From contig JAFYWG010000038.1 in NCBI GenBank assembly GCA_017558115.1, forward strand, positions 1 through 48,516: a DNA stretch of 48,516 nucleotides, written 5' to 3'. The notes beneath the pieces are model-generated. The model worked only from the letters and a program-made list of their open reading frames with translations. It was not told the DNA's origin and ran no database searches. Shown one piece after another: positions 1-8,918 of the stretch (position 1 is its first letter; the number at the start of each line of letters is the position of its first letter). Source of the DNA: Alistipes sp. GTDB taxonomy: Bacteria > Bacteroidota > Bacteroidia > Bacteroidales > Rikenellaceae. The position numbers and the translations under genes were made by a program.

Positions 1-1
1 G

Positions 2-745
2 AATCCCCAGATCGTTCTTCACCTCGACCACGGCGATAGCTTCGAGACTTGCAAGAGCTGCATCGACATGGGCTTCTCTTCAGTTATGATCGACGGCTCA
101 CACCTCCCCTACGAGGAGAACGTAGCCCTCACAAAGAAGGTTGTGGAGTATGCACACCAGTTCGACGTAACAGTTGAGGGTGAGCTCGGCGTGCTCGCAG
201 GCGTTGAGGATGAGGTTAGCGCAGAGGAGAGCCACTACACTAAGCCTGAGGAGGTTGTAGACTTCGTAACTAAGACTGGTTGCGACTCACTCGCTATCTC
301 TATCGGTACTTCACACGGTGCCTTCAAGTTCACTCCCGAGCAGTGCACGCTCGACCCACAGACTGGTCGCCTTGTGCCTCCTCCTCTCGCATTCGACGTT
401 CTCGCAGCAATCGAGGAGCAGCTTCCTGGCTTCCCCATCGTTCTCCACGGATCATCTTCAGTGCCCCAGGACGAGGTTGACACCATCAACAAGTTCGGTG
501 GCGCACTCAAGGCTGCAGTAGGTATTCCCGAGGAGCAGCTTCGCAAGGCAGCTAAGAGCGCTGTTTGCAAGATCAACATCGACTCTGACTCTCGTCTCGC
601 AATGACCGCAGCAGTGCGTGAGGTCTTCGCTAACAAACCCGCAGAGTTCGATCCACGTAAGTACCTCGGTCCTGCACGTGACAACATGAAGAAGCTCTAC
701 ATCCACAAGATTAAGGAGGTTCTTGGTTCAGACAACAAAGCATAA
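2..745 (+). CDS. fba: class II fructose-bisphosphate aldolase, 5' end missing
   Basis: The reading frame is open from base 2 and the gene runs in from outside the window; about 80-90 N-terminal residues are missing from a family that is usually near 330 residues. The product cleaves fructose-1,6-bisphosphate into dihydroxyacetone phosphate and glyceraldehyde-3-phosphate in glycolysis, in the cytoplasm, using zinc. Visible class II signatures are HLDHG at the start (catalytic Asp and a zinc-ligand His), DGSHLPYEEN, GTSHGAFKF and VLHGSSSVP (further zinc-ligand His), and KINIDSDSRLA, the phosphate-binding Asn/Asp region. A strong hairpin terminator follows 40 bases after the stop, so this is the last gene of its transcript. 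The family assignment is secure; only the start is unknown. Confidence 0.95.
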   Translation, partial: NPQIVLHLDHGDSFETCKSCIDMGFSSVMIDGSHLPYEENVALTKKVVEYAHQFDVTVEGELGVLAGVEDEVSAEESHYTKPEEVVDFVTKTGCDSLAISIGTSHGAFKFTPEQCTLDPQTGRLVPPPLAFDVLAAIEEQLPGFPIVLHGSSSVPQDEVDTINKFGGALKAAVGIPEEQLRKAAKSAVCKINIDSDSRLAMTAAVREVFANKPAEFDPRKYLGPARDNMKKLYIHKIKEVLGSDNKA

Positions 746-786
746 TTTAGCACGATAAGGCAGCATTTGCTGCCGCTAACAAAAGA

Positions 787-836
787 AAATGCGAATGGGC
801 AGTACGCCATAGTACAGCCCATCCGCATTTTTTTTG
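787..836 (+). terminator. intrinsic terminator after fba
   Basis: A 17-bp stem (789-805 with 812-828, one mismatch and one wobble, loop about 6 bases) is followed directly by eight T. It sits just downstream of the aldolase stop on the same strand. Confidence 0.9.
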
Positions 837-1093
837 CCGAGCGTTGCAACTACTACCTTCTCCTGCTAAATCGAGTTTCTTGTGAAAAGCCGCAATCTGC
901 GGCGTCAAACTCAACTCCCCAAATGGGAAATACGCAAAGTATGTTCCATCTGGGGAGTTTGTATTTGCCACCACATCTCACGACTTTTGACAAGAAATTG
1001 GGGTTGTGCGGTTAATATTTGTTGTGATTATAGAGTTTAAGGTTTACGCAATTTGACTATCCTTAAACTCCCTAAATTCTCTAATCTCCCTAA

Positions 1094-1124
1094 ATAAAAA
1101 AGGACCCGCGAATGCGAGTCCTTA
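1094..1124 (-). terminator. intrinsic terminator of the zinc-ribbon gene
   Basis: Read on the minus strand, an AAGGACTCGC...GCGGGTCCTT stem is followed by a run of six T and then ATTT. It starts about 20 bases after the stop codon at 1145. Confidence 0.85.
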
Positions 1125-1144
1125 ACAATTTCAATTCGAGGAGG

Positions 1145-2431
1145 TTACTCGAAGTAAGCCTCCTTCGAGCCGCTAAGACGGCCGTCGATATAGATCTCTA
1201 CGGCGTAGGTACCCTTTGTGAATACCGAGCCATCGTAGAAGATGCTCACGGGTACAGACTCATTCTCATAGTCCACCTTACGCACAGCCGAAGCACGCAT
1301 CTCGTCGCCCTCGAAGTTGAAGAGGATGACATCCGACGAGGTCAACAGGTAACCATCGGGGCCTGTGATACGCACATAGATAGACTTCTCGCCGGGCTCG
1401 GCAAGCTCGTTCGCTGTGAGGTCAAAGTCCACGCGGAGACGCTCAGCCATCTTGATGCGCTTAACCTCCTTAGACTTGCCGTTGAGAGCCGCCATACGGA
1501 TGCCGCTTGCCTGGATAACAGAGCCGATGCGCACCTTAGTATTGAGCTCCTCTGCCTTCTCCTCAGCAACATCTGCACGCAACTGCGCGGTGTTAATCTC
1601 CTTCTTATACTGGATATTCTCCTTCTGGAGGTTGCTATTGATGGCATTGAGCGAGTCTATCTGTCGCAAGTAGCCCTTCATCACCTCGCGCAATGTAGCT
1701 ACCTCCTTCTTATACTTTGCCAACTGCTCATAGTTGTATGTCTTCTCCTTCTGCAGCTGCTCGAGCATGCTAACGGCCTCATAGTACTTATTCGCCATGG
1801 TGTCGTTCTTATCCTTCAAGTCCTCGAGTTCTGCAACAAGCTCCTCGGCATTGCGCTGGAGCATGCTATTCTCATCCTCGAAGATGCGGCGTGCAGACTC
1901 CACAATCTCCATGTTTTCCTCGATGGTCTTCTTCTGCATGCCGAGTGTGACGCTGAGGTATATCGCGGGGATAAGCAACACAACAGCGATGATTAGACAC
2001 CACATAAGTCCCTTATGTGTGCGCTTATGGCGTGCTATCTCGGCCTCATAGTCCTCGATGAGGGTGTCGTCGTAGCCGTTGTAGCCACCATTGTCATTGT
2101 CCAATGGGGTAGTGGTGCTTGGCGCTTGCATCTCGCTACGCTCCACCACGGGAGTTGCTGCGGGGCTACTCTCGCCCTTCTCCTCGATGTATGAGTCGCC
2201 GAGGGTTGTCTGTGCGCTGCGCTCGCGCAATATGTCGTTGAGGGTGCGTGGTGCGCTCTCGCTCTTTGGTGCTGCTACGGGCTCAGCAGCGGGCTGAGGT
2301 GTTGTCTCCACCTTAGTCTCTGCCGCCGTTGTGCTCTGTTCGGGTGCACCCGTTGGTGCGCCACATGTGGGGCATGTTGCCGTCTTGCTTGAGGCGAGAT
2401 TGCCACAATTACTACATCTTATAAGTGCCAT
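1145..2431 (-). CDS. zinc-ribbon, single-pass membrane, coiled-coil protein of unknown function
   Basis: A 428-residue protein that I cannot name. The N-terminus has a zinc ribbon with Cys6, Cys9, Cys20 and Cys23 (RCSNCG, CPTCGAP). A low-complexity Pro/Ala/Glu/Thr linker follows to about residue 120, then one membrane helix at about 141-163, a charged coiled coil to about residue 300 and a beta-rich C-terminal domain. The arrangement suggests a cytoplasmic zinc ribbon with coiled coil and C-domain in the periplasm; that topology is inferred. The ATG at 2431 is chosen because the ribbon begins right there and an upstream in-frame ATG would lie in the leader next to a TATCTTTG promoter (2462-2469). 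It follows recG by 58 bases but seems to have its own promoter and a terminator. Confidence 0.8.
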   Translation of the reverse strand: MALIRCSNCGNLASSKTATCPTCGAPTGAPEQSTTAAETKVETTPQPAAEPVAAPKSESAPRTLNDILRERSAQTTLGDSYIEEKGESSPAATPVVERSEMQAPSTTTPLDNDNGGYNGYDDTLIEDYEAEIARHKRTHKGLMWCLIIAVVLLIPAIYLSVTLGMQKKTIEENMEIVESARRIFEDENSMLQRNAEELVAELEDLKDKNDTMANKYYEAVSMLEQLQKEKTYNYEQLAKYKKEVATLREVMKGYLRQIDSLNAINSNLQKENIQYKKEINTAQLRADVAEEKAEELNTKVRIGSVIQASGIRMAALNGKSKEVKRIKMAERLRVDFDLTANELAEPGEKSIYVRITGPDGYLLTSSDVILFNFEGDEMRASAVRKVDYENESVPVSIFYDGSVFTKGTYAVEIYIDGRLSGSKEAYFE

Positions 2432-2461
2432 ATACTCTCTGTATTGTCTGATTTCAAGTTG

Positions 2462-2469
2462 CAAAGATA
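2462..2469 (-). promoter_or_regulatory. Bacteroidota -7 box for the zinc-ribbon gene
   Basis: TATCTTTG on the minus strand fits TAnnTTTG and lies about 30 bases upstream of the chosen ATG. No clear -33 TTTG is seen. Confidence 0.5.
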
Positions 2470-2489
2470 ACGTAAAAAGCTATCATCTA

Positions 2490-4616
2490 TTACGATATAT
2501 CTGAAAAATCTATACGTTCGCGCTTGTTGTGCCTATCGCGTAGCTCCCTTAGCGGTGCATTTGAGGGCTGCTCAAGCTGTGGGTCGCGCGTGAGGATGGC
2601 GATGGCATCGTTGCGCGTGAGCTCCATAATCTGGGTGTCGGTAGCGAGGTTTGCGATGTTGAGTTCGAAGGCCTCACCACTCTGCTGTGTGCCGTGTATG
2701 TCACCTGCGCCACGTAGCTTGAGGTCGAGTTCCGAGAGCTCGAAGCCGTCGTTCGTAGCGCACATAGCATCGAGGCGCGCACGGCCATCCTTCGATAGCT
2801 TCTCACCCGACATAAGTATGCAGTAGGATTGGTTGCCACCACGTCCCACGCGGCCACGCAACTGGTGTAGCTGCGAGAGGCCGAAGCGTTCGGCAGACTC
2901 TATGACCATAACCGTAGCATTGGGTACATCTACGCCCACCTCGATAACCGATGTGGCGACGAGGATGTCTGCCTGGCCATCCTTAAACTGCTTCATCGCC
3001 GCATCCTTATCCTCGGGGTGCATCTTGCCATGACACACCGTGATGCGGTACTTGGGCAAGGGGAAGTCGCGCGAAAGCGATTCGTAGCCATCCTCGAGGT
3101 CTTTGTAGTCCATCTTCTCCGACTCCTTGATAAGCGGATATACAACATAGACTTGTCGCCCCTTGGCTATCTCGTTACGTAGGAAGCCAAACATCTTGAG
3201 ACGTAGCGAGTCGAAGTAGTGGTAGGTGCGTATGGGCTGACGTCCTGGGGGTAGCTCATCGATAACCGATACCTCCAAGTCGCCATAGAGCGTCATAGCG
3301 AGTGTGCGCGGTATGGGTGTCGCCGTCATCACAAGGATGTGGGGTGGCTGCTGGTTCTTTGTCCATAGCTTGGCGCGCTGCTCCACGCCGAAGCGGTGCT
3401 GCTCGTCGATAACGACATAGCCGAGGTTGGCGAACTGCACTCTGTCCTCTATGAGGGCGTGTGTGCCGACAAGGATGTCTATCTCGCCCGAGGCTATTCC
3501 CTCGAGGGCTGTGCGGCGCTCCTTGGCCTTTGATGAGCCCGTGAGTATCGCTATGCGCACGTTGGGTAACCCATCCGCAAAGCGCATCATAGAGGCGTAG
3601 TGCTGGCGTGCAAGAATCTCCGTGGGTGCCATGATGCAGGCCTGGAAGCCGTTGTCCACGGCAAGGAGCATCGACATGAAGGCCACCATGGTCTTGCCAC
3701 TACCCACGTCGCCCTGCAGCAGGCGATTCATCTGCTTACCCGAGATCATATCGGCGCGTATCTCCTTTATCACGCGCTGCTGTGCCCCCGTAAGGGCAAA
3801 GGGTAGTTTCTCCTTGTAGAAGGTGTTAAATGCCTCACCTACACGTGGAAAGAGAAAACCCCCACCACGCTTATGGCGGTCGGTGCGGCGGGCTTGTATC
3901 GTAAGTTGTACGCCTAAGAGTTCGTCATACTTTAGGCGGTAGCGTGCTTGGCGCAATAGCTCGGCAGATTGCGGAAAGTGGATGTTGTAGATAGCCTCCC
4001 TAAGCGGCATAAGACCGTTGCGCTGGCGTAGGTCGTTAGGCAGGGGGTCGCGATATGCCGTGGGGTCGCTCTCCACTAAGCGCCAGGCGTTCTGCACTAT
4101 GGTGTGCATAGCCTTGAGCGATATCGCTGAGGATAGCTTCTCTGTGGTGGAGTATATGCCCTGGAAGCCACTCTCCTCCTTGCGCGATAGCACCTGCTCT
4201 ATGGGCTCTATCTCGGGGTGCACGAGGCTCAGGCGCCCCTTAAACAGCGAGGGGCGGCCAAAGACCATATACTCGCGCTGCGGCTCTATGCGCTTCTCCA
4301 CCCACTTGATGCCCTGGAACCATACCAGCTCGGCACTTCCCGTGGGGTCGGTCACCTCGACCATGAAGCGGCGCTTAGGGCCCTCACCCGTATAGGACAT
4401 GCCCACGACACGACAACGGAGACGCACATATGTGGTCTCCATCGACTCGTCAATCTCCGAGATGCGGAAGGTGCGTGTGCGGTCGATATAGCGATAGGGG
4501 TAGCGGGCGAGCAGGTCACCAATGGTGCGTACGCCCACCTCACGCTCGAGCAGACGTGCGCGTACTTCACCCACGCCGCCGACATACTTTATCTCTCGAC
4601 GAAGTATCTCCGACAT
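2490..4616 (-). CDS. recG: ATP-dependent DNA helicase RecG
   Basis: A 708-residue protein, close to the usual RecG length of about 690. RecG is a cytoplasmic branch-migrating helicase that remodels stalled forks and Holliday junctions. An N-terminal OB-fold wedge domain covers roughly residues 60-150. Helicase motifs follow: Walker A GDVGSGKT at 302-309, APTEILARQH, the DEQH box at 404-407 within DEQHRFGVEQR (typical of RecG), TATPIPRT at 431-438, and motif VI QLRGRVGRG near 590. The C-terminal end has the usual LKLRGAGDIHGTQQSG. It starts 27 bases after the stop of apt and is probably cotranscribed with it. Confidence 0.97.
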   Translation of the reverse strand: MSEILRREIKYVGGVGEVRARLLEREVGVRTIGDLLARYPYRYIDRTRTFRISEIDESMETTYVRLRCRVVGMSYTGEGPKRRFMVEVTDPTGSAELVWFQGIKWVEKRIEPQREYMVFGRPSLFKGRLSLVHPEIEPIEQVLSRKEESGFQGIYSTTEKLSSAISLKAMHTIVQNAWRLVESDPTAYRDPLPNDLRQRNGLMPLREAIYNIHFPQSAELLRQARYRLKYDELLGVQLTIQARRTDRHKRGGGFLFPRVGEAFNTFYKEKLPFALTGAQQRVIKEIRADMISGKQMNRLLQGDVGSGKTMVAFMSMLLAVDNGFQACIMAPTEILARQHYASMMRFADGLPNVRIAILTGSSKAKERRTALEGIASGEIDILVGTHALIEDRVQFANLGYVVIDEQHRFGVEQRAKLWTKNQQPPHILVMTATPIPRTLAMTLYGDLEVSVIDELPPGRQPIRTYHYFDSLRLKMFGFLRNEIAKGRQVYVVYPLIKESEKMDYKDLEDGYESLSRDFPLPKYRITVCHGKMHPEDKDAAMKQFKDGQADILVATSVIEVGVDVPNATVMVIESAERFGLSQLHQLRGRVGRGGNQSYCILMSGEKLSKDGRARLDAMCATNDGFELSELDLKLRGAGDIHGTQQSGEAFELNIANLATDTQIMELTRNDAIAILTRDPQLEQPSNAPLRELRDRHNKRERIDFSDIS

Positions 4617-4643
4617 CGCTACAACAACCTGTGTTTTAGAGTG

Positions 4644-5204
4644 TTAGATGACGGTGATTGAGCGCACGGGAGCAATCTTCTCCAAGCGTGCCTTACCACC
4701 AAGCTCCTCAATCTCCACGATGAAGACAAACTCCTTAACCTTGACGCCATACTCCTTGCCATCCTTCACGATGCGGAGACTCTGAAGTGACTCTGCAAGG
4801 CCCTCGGCGGTGCCACCTGTAGCAAGTACATCGTCGAGGATGCTCACCTCGATTACGTCGTCCGTAGCGGGGCTCTGTGCGATGTCGCTCTTGCGGTAGT
4901 AGAGCTTGTCGCAGCCATACTCCTTCTGGATAAGCACCTCGATAAGGTCGCCCTCAGCGAAGGGTAGCTTGCCGCTCTTACGCACTGGTACGATGTTCTC
5001 CACGTGCTCCGACTCTGTGAGTAGTGGTGCTGCGAAGAGGAAGCCACGCGCCTCAGGTGCGATGATAGTGGCTGTGGTGCATGCCTCGCCTACGCGGTGT
5101 GTGAGTTCGCGGAAGATGGCCTTATTCTGCAAGAAGGGGATGATATCAACAAATACGATACCCTCCTTTGGAAAGTCCTTATAATATTTAAGTACCTCTT
5201 TCAT
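4644..5204 (-). CDS. apt: adenine phosphoribosyltransferase
   Basis: A 186-residue phosphoribosyltransferase, a little longer than most Apt. It salvages adenine to AMP using PRPP in the cytoplasm. The N-terminus KDFPKEGIVF is typical of Apt, followed by APEARGFLFAAPL, the VPVRKSGKLPF loop, EYG, and the PRPP-binding motif DDVLATGGTAEG. A final FIVEIEELGGKARLEK matches the Apt tail. The C-terminal part carries a few extra residues (KDGKEYGVKVKE). It lies between nagB (27 bases upstream) and recG (27 bases downstream), so an operon is likely. Related xanthine or hypoxanthine enzymes are less likely given the N-terminal signature. Confidence 0.93.
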   Translation of the reverse strand: MKEVLKYYKDFPKEGIVFVDIIPFLQNKAIFRELTHRVGEACTTATIIAPEARGFLFAAPLLTESEHVENIVPVRKSGKLPFAEGDLIEVLIQKEYGCDKLYYRKSDIAQSPATDDVIEVSILDDVLATGGTAEGLAESLQSLRIVKDGKEYGVKVKEFVFIVEIEELGGKARLEKIAPVRSITVI

Positions 5205-5231
5205 TGGTGTATATTGTTATTGTGGTAGTTC

Positions 5232-6014
5232 TTAGCGCTCGATATCCTTGAAGTAGCGGTATGTAACCACGCGGAGCTCCTCTACGGCTGCGTCGTCAGC
5301 AACGATGATGCCTGCGGGGTGGAGCTGCAATGCTGAGAGTGTCCACTGGTGGTTGTAGCTACCCTCGATGGCGTGGCGCAAGGCACGTGCCTTCTTGCGG
5401 CCAGTAGCGAGGATAAGCACCTTGCGGGCATCCATGATAGTGCCTACGCCCACGGTGAGCGCCTGAGTGGGTACAAGCGAGATGTCGCCGCCAAAGAAGC
5501 GTGAGTTAACGGCGATAGTATCGGGCGTGAGGGTCTTGATGCGTGTGCGTGACTGGAGCGACGAGAAGGGCTCGTTGAAGGCGATATGGCCATCCTCGCC
5601 TACGCCACCCATGAACAAGTCGATGCCTCCAGCTGCTGCGATAGCTGCCTCGTATGCCTCGCACTCGGCCTTAAGGTCGGGGGCGTTGCCGTTGAGGATA
5701 TGTACATTCGCGGGGTCGATGTCGATGTGCGAGAAGAAGTTTGTCCACATGAATGAGTGGTAGCTCTCGGGGTGTGACTCCTCAAGGCCTACGTACTCGT
5801 CCATGTTGAAGGTGATGACATTCTTGAACGACACCTCACCCTCCTTGTGCATGCGGATAAGCTCGCGGTAGGTCTCGAGGGGTGTAGAGCCTGTGGGGAG
5901 GCCGAGAACAAAGGGTGCATCGCTCTTTGCGGCCTTAGCCTTGATCTCGCTTACGATAAACGTCGCGGCCCACTGGGCAACCTCGCATGATCTATCTTTG
6001 ATGATAACTCTCAT
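5232..6014 (-). CDS. nagB: glucosamine-6-phosphate deaminase
   Basis: A 260-residue enzyme that converts glucosamine-6-phosphate to fructose-6-phosphate and ammonia, linking amino-sugar breakdown to glycolysis. It keeps all catalytic residues at the same positions as the E. coli enzyme: Asp72 in NMDEYVGL, and Asp141, His143 and Glu148 in [11 protein letters not shown]. The phosphate-binding GLPTGSTP lies at 38-45. Downstream are [11 protein letters not shown] and a typical SALQLHP. It follows the NagB-like fusion gene by 80 bases on the same strand, so the two are probably transcribed together. Confidence 0.96.
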   Translation of the reverse strand: MRVIIKDRSCEVAQWAATFIVSEIKAKAAKSDAPFVLGLPTGSTPLETYRELIRMHKEGEVSFKNVITFNMDEYVGLEESHPESYHSFMWTNFFSHIDIDPANVHILNGNAPDLKAECEAYEAAIAAAGGIDLFMGGVGEDGHIAFNEPFSSLQSRTRIKTLTPDTIAVNSRFFGGDISLVPTQALTVGVGTIMDARKVLILATGRKKARALRHAIEGSYNHQWTLSALQLHPAGIIVADDAAVEELRVVTYRYFKDIER

Positions 6015-6094
6015 AATTCTATTTCTATATTATTGGGTAAATTAAATTTCAATTTTCGGTAGACATTCGGGAAGTACTCATACCTCCCCGTAGC

Positions 6095-8044
6095 CTAAAA
6101 CATCTTTACGAAGACCTCAATCGCCTGATACTCAGCCATGCCGAGCTTGTCGTATAGCTGTGCTGTATTCTGCGTACGCGCCTCGGCACGCTGCCAGAAC
6201 TCGCGGGTGTCGCTGCCGGGGAAGGGCACGATGTCCTTCTGCGAGAGGTGACGGTAGATGGCGTGACGCTTCTTGAGCATCTCGTCGGGAGAGAGAGGCA
6301 CAGCCATGTCCACAAGGCCGAGGTTCCACTCCATCCATGCACCGCGGTAGAGCCACAAGTGGCACTCCTCGCGCCAGTCATCGTCGTGTGTCACCTCCAA
6401 TGCCTCGAGGATGGCCTCCATACATGTGCGGTGTGTGCCATGTGGGTCGGCAAGGTCGCCCGCAGCATAGATCTGGTGGGGACGTATCTCGCGCAAGAGT
6501 TCTACGATGATGTCGATATCTGCCTTTGTGAGCTCACCCTTCTTGATACCTCCAGTCTCGTAGAATGGGAGGTTGAGGAAGTGGGCATTTGTGTCGGGGT
6601 TGAGGCCGAAGGAGCGCACCGCAGCGCGCGCTTCAGCACGGCGTATAGCACCCTTGATGTCGAGGAGCTTGCGGGGCTCAGGCTCGCCACGACGTTTTTC
6701 CTCGATGGTCTGCTTTACATCCTCGTAGCGGTTGCCGAGGCCGAGCTCGCGTGCTGTATCTACGTTCTGCAACACCACATCGTCGTGCACCGCAACATTA
6801 CCCGATGTCTGGTATGCCACATGCACGTCGTGACCCTGCTCCACAAGGCGGATGAACGTGCCACCCATAGAGATTACATCGTCGTCGGGGTGTGGCGAGA
6901 AGATTACCACGCGCTTGGGGTAGGGTAGCGATGGCGCAGGACGTGTAGAGTCATCCACGCCTGGTTTACCACCAGGCCAACCAGTGATGGTGTGCTGAAG
7001 GTCGTTGAAGACGCGGATGTTGACCTTGTCGTAGGTGCCGCACTTCTCCAAGAGCTGACCCAACGAGTTCTCTATATAGTCCTTGTATGTGAGTTTAAGG
7101 ATGGGCTTATTGACGATGCCACTGAGCCATACCACAGCCTTACGCACAAACTTGGGTGTCCACTCACAGGGACCTACGAGCCAGGGTGTTTGCACACGTG
7201 TGAGGTTCTCGGCAGCGCTCTCGTCGATGACAAGCTCGATGTTGGGATGCTGCTGTAGGTGTGTGGCGGGTACGCGGTCGGTAATCTCGCCCTCTACAAT
7301 CTGCTGCACGGCAGTCGCCTTCTCCTCGCCCCATGCCATAAGCACGATGCGGTCGGCGCGCATGATGGTGCCGATACCCATGGTGATAGCCATCTTGGGC
7401 GTGTTCTCCAAACCGAAGAACTGGCTCGACTGCACCTTGCGCGAGTTGTGCGACAGCTCCACGAGGCGTGTGTGCGACTTGGCGTACGAGCCCTGCTCGT
7501 TGAAGCCCACCTGGCCATTCTCGCCAAAGCCGATTACCATGAGATCAATCTTGCGTATCGACTTATCGAGGTTTGCGCAGTACTCCGAAATCTCACTCTC
7601 GGGGACTGTGCCATCGGGGATGTGCACATTCTCGGGCTGTATGTCGATATGCTTAAGGAACTCGTCGTGGATATGGAAGTTGCGGCTCTGCTGCTCTGTG
7701 CTACGTATGGGGTAGAACTCATCGAGCGAGTATACCGCTACGCTCTTAAACGAAATCTCACCCGCCTTGTGGCGCTTAACCAACTCGCGGTATAGACCGA
7801 GGGGTGTGCGGCCAGTGGTTAGGCCAAGCACGAATGGTGGCAACTCCTCGTATATGTCGCGTGCCGAGGCGTTGTCTACATGGTTGCGCACCATGCGGCA
7901 AATTATGTCAGCAACATACTGAACGCCATGGTATTCGCTCTCGAATACACGAGTAGCCATACGCTCGTAGCGGTGCACAATATCTTTGGGTGCCGACTCC
8001 TTGATGAGTCCGCCATCTTTTGGAAGTTGATACTTGTTATTCAT
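6095..8044 (-). CDS. NagB-like domain fused to PIG-L/LmbE-type deacetylase
   Basis: A 649-residue two-domain protein of a type found in Bacteroides (annotated there as a putative glucosamine-6-phosphate deaminase-like protein). Residues about 40-290 are a NagB/6-phosphogluconolactonase-like fold with TTGRTPLGLY and SLDEF (Asp108). In the motif corresponding to DGHIAFNE it reads NGQVGFNE, so the catalytic Asp and His are replaced by Asn176 and Gln178 while Glu183 remains. Residues about 375-649 are a PIG-L/LmbE domain with HPDDD at 385-389 and DPHGTHR, the expected zinc ligands of N-acetylglucosaminyl deacetylases. The ATG at 8044 is chosen because a longer reading would begin with TTG inside the TACCTTTG promoter. 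Amino-sugar metabolism is inferred from fold and from nagB next door; the substrate is unknown. Confidence 0.9.
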   Translation of the reverse strand: MNNKYQLPKDGGLIKESAPKDIVHRYERMATRVFESEYHGVQYVADIICRMVRNHVDNASARDIYEELPPFVLGLTTGRTPLGLYRELVKRHKAGEISFKSVAVYSLDEFYPIRSTEQQSRNFHIHDEFLKHIDIQPENVHIPDGTVPESEISEYCANLDKSIRKIDLMVIGFGENGQVGFNEQGSYAKSHTRLVELSHNSRKVQSSQFFGLENTPKMAITMGIGTIMRADRIVLMAWGEEKATAVQQIVEGEITDRVPATHLQQHPNIELVIDESAAENLTRVQTPWLVGPCEWTPKFVRKAVVWLSGIVNKPILKLTYKDYIENSLGQLLEKCGTYDKVNIRVFNDLQHTITGWPGGKPGVDDSTRPAPSLPYPKRVVIFSPHPDDDVISMGGTFIRLVEQGHDVHVAYQTSGNVAVHDDVVLQNVDTARELGLGNRYEDVKQTIEEKRRGEPEPRKLLDIKGAIRRAEARAAVRSFGLNPDTNAHFLNLPFYETGGIKKGELTKADIDIIVELLREIRPHQIYAAGDLADPHGTHRTCMEAILEALEVTHDDDWREECHLWLYRGAWMEWNLGLVDMAVPLSPDEMLKKRHAIYRHLSQKDIVPFPGSDTREFWQRAEARTQNTAQLYDKLGMAEYQAIEVFVKMF

Positions 8045-8098
8045 AGGTTCGTATCGTTTTGTTGTCTCATTAAACCTGTATGCAGAGCATACAATGTT

Positions 8099-8106
8099 CA
8101 AAGGTA
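8099..8106 (-). promoter_or_regulatory. Bacteroidota -7 box for the nagB-like operon
   Basis: TACCTTTG on the minus strand fits TAnnTTTG, 54 bases upstream of the ATG at 8044. A second match (TATCTTTG) lies a few bases further upstream. Confidence 0.55.
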
Positions 8107-8175
8107 GTGATTTTTTTCAAAGATAAGACCAAAACGGTGGAAAAAAATGGAAAGTGGAGTAGGGGTGATTGTCAT

Positions 8176-8199
8176 AAAGAGATGAAAGAGACCAAAGGG
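8176..8199. repeat. short decayed array of 9-base repeats
   Basis: Two and a half units of the form RRGACNAAA stand between the rubrerythrin terminator and the fusion-gene promoter. They resemble the much longer arrays at 26890-27030 and 29471-29661. A weak right arm (GTCTCTTGTGTC) is visible near 8221-8232. Confidence 0.5.
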
Positions 8200-8236
8200 T
8201 GGCTGCTATTAAGAGTTGTAGTCTCTTGTGTCGAAT

Positions 8237-8269
8237 AAAAAAAGGCCGCCAACCAGCGGTTGACAGCCC
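8237..8269 (-). terminator. intrinsic terminator of rubrerythrin
   Basis: On the minus strand an 11-bp GGCTGTCAACC/GGTTGGCGGCC stem (two wobble pairs, 3-base loop) is followed by seven T. It lies about 24 bases after the rubrerythrin stop. Confidence 0.9.
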
Positions 8270-8292
8270 TTGCTTATAGAGTTTGTTGTATC

Positions 8293-8847
8293 TTACTTTT
8301 TGAAGTAGCGGTTGTAGAGACCCTCGAAGCCCTTGCCGTGGCGAGCCTCATCCTTTGCCATCTCGTGAACAGTGTCGTGGATAGCATCGTAGTTGTTCTG
8401 CTTTGCAAGTGCTGCGATGCGCATCTTGTCTGCACAAGCACCGCTCTCAGCGTTCATACGCTTCTCGAGGTTGGTCTTTGTATCCCATACGCAGTCGCCC
8501 AAGAGCTCAGCGAACTTCGATGCGTGCTCTGCCTCCTCAAATGCGTAGCGCTTAAAAGCCTCAGCGATCTCGGGGTAGCCCTCGCGGTCTGCCTGGCGGC
8601 TCATTGCCAAGTACATACCTACCTCGGTGCACTCGCCCATGAAGTGGTTGTTCAAGCCCTCAAGAATCTCGGGGTGGTCAACCTTGCCATCGCCAATCTT
8701 GTGCTCTGTAACGAACTCGAGTGCCTTGTTCTCCTCAGCCATCTCGTTGAACTTGTCTGCTCCAACCTTGCACAATGGGCACTTCTCAGGAGCCTCGTTA
8801 CCCTCGTGAATATATCCGCATACTGAACAAATAAACTTCTTTGCCAT
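8293..8847 (-). CDS. rbr: reverse-type rubrerythrin
   Basis: A 184-residue non-haem iron protein that reduces hydrogen peroxide in the cytoplasm of anaerobes. The rubredoxin domain is at the N-terminus (Cys7, Cys10, Cys23, Cys26: CSVCG and CPLC), followed by the four-helix diiron domain with GECTEVG, FEEAEHA, AESGAC and DEARH as carboxylate/His ligands. Classical rubrerythrins carry the rubredoxin part at the C-terminus, so this is the reverse arrangement. It stands alone, with a near-ideal promoter at 8919-8948 and its own terminator, which suits separately controlled oxidative-stress expression. Confidence 0.95.
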   Translation of the reverse strand: MAKKFICSVCGYIHEGNEAPEKCPLCKVGADKFNEMAEENKALEFVTEHKIGDGKVDHPEILEGLNNHFMGECTEVGMYLAMSRQADREGYPEIAEAFKRYAFEEAEHASKFAELLGDCVWDTKTNLEKRMNAESGACADKMRIAALAKQNNYDAIHDTVHEMAKDEARHGKGFEGLYNRYFKK

Positions 8848-8918
8848 AATCTTATTAGTTTTAGGTGTTAATAAATTTTTATATCTTTTTTTATTGGTTT
8901 TATTCCTGTTTCCGGGTG

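Larger units (their letters stand above)
746..1144. other. convergent intergenic region with several hairpins, no gene
   Basis: This 399-base gap separates the plus-strand aldolase from the minus-strand zinc-ribbon gene. It holds the aldolase terminator, a compound hairpin at about 873-912 (GAGTTT/AAACTC closing a GCCGC/GCGGC stem), a long imperfect hairpin at 914-960 (about 21 bp, three mismatches), a short array of 9-base repeats at 1061-1094 with a small left arm at 1033-1042, and the terminator of the opposing gene. Short open frames here are not supported by any recognisable protein. Confidence 0.7.

Noticed and set aside
1112..1996. Leu-rich open frame of 294 codons opposite the zinc-ribbon gene
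   Set aside because: The Leu/His-rich composition is what the reverse of Glu/Lys-rich coiled-coil codons gives; it starts inside the terminator hairpin.
6248..6928. Open frame of 226 codons on the plus strand inside the NagB-like/PIG-L gene
   Set aside because: It lies fully opposite a recognised protein and has no family features; long antisense frames are common in GC-rich genes with biased third positions.
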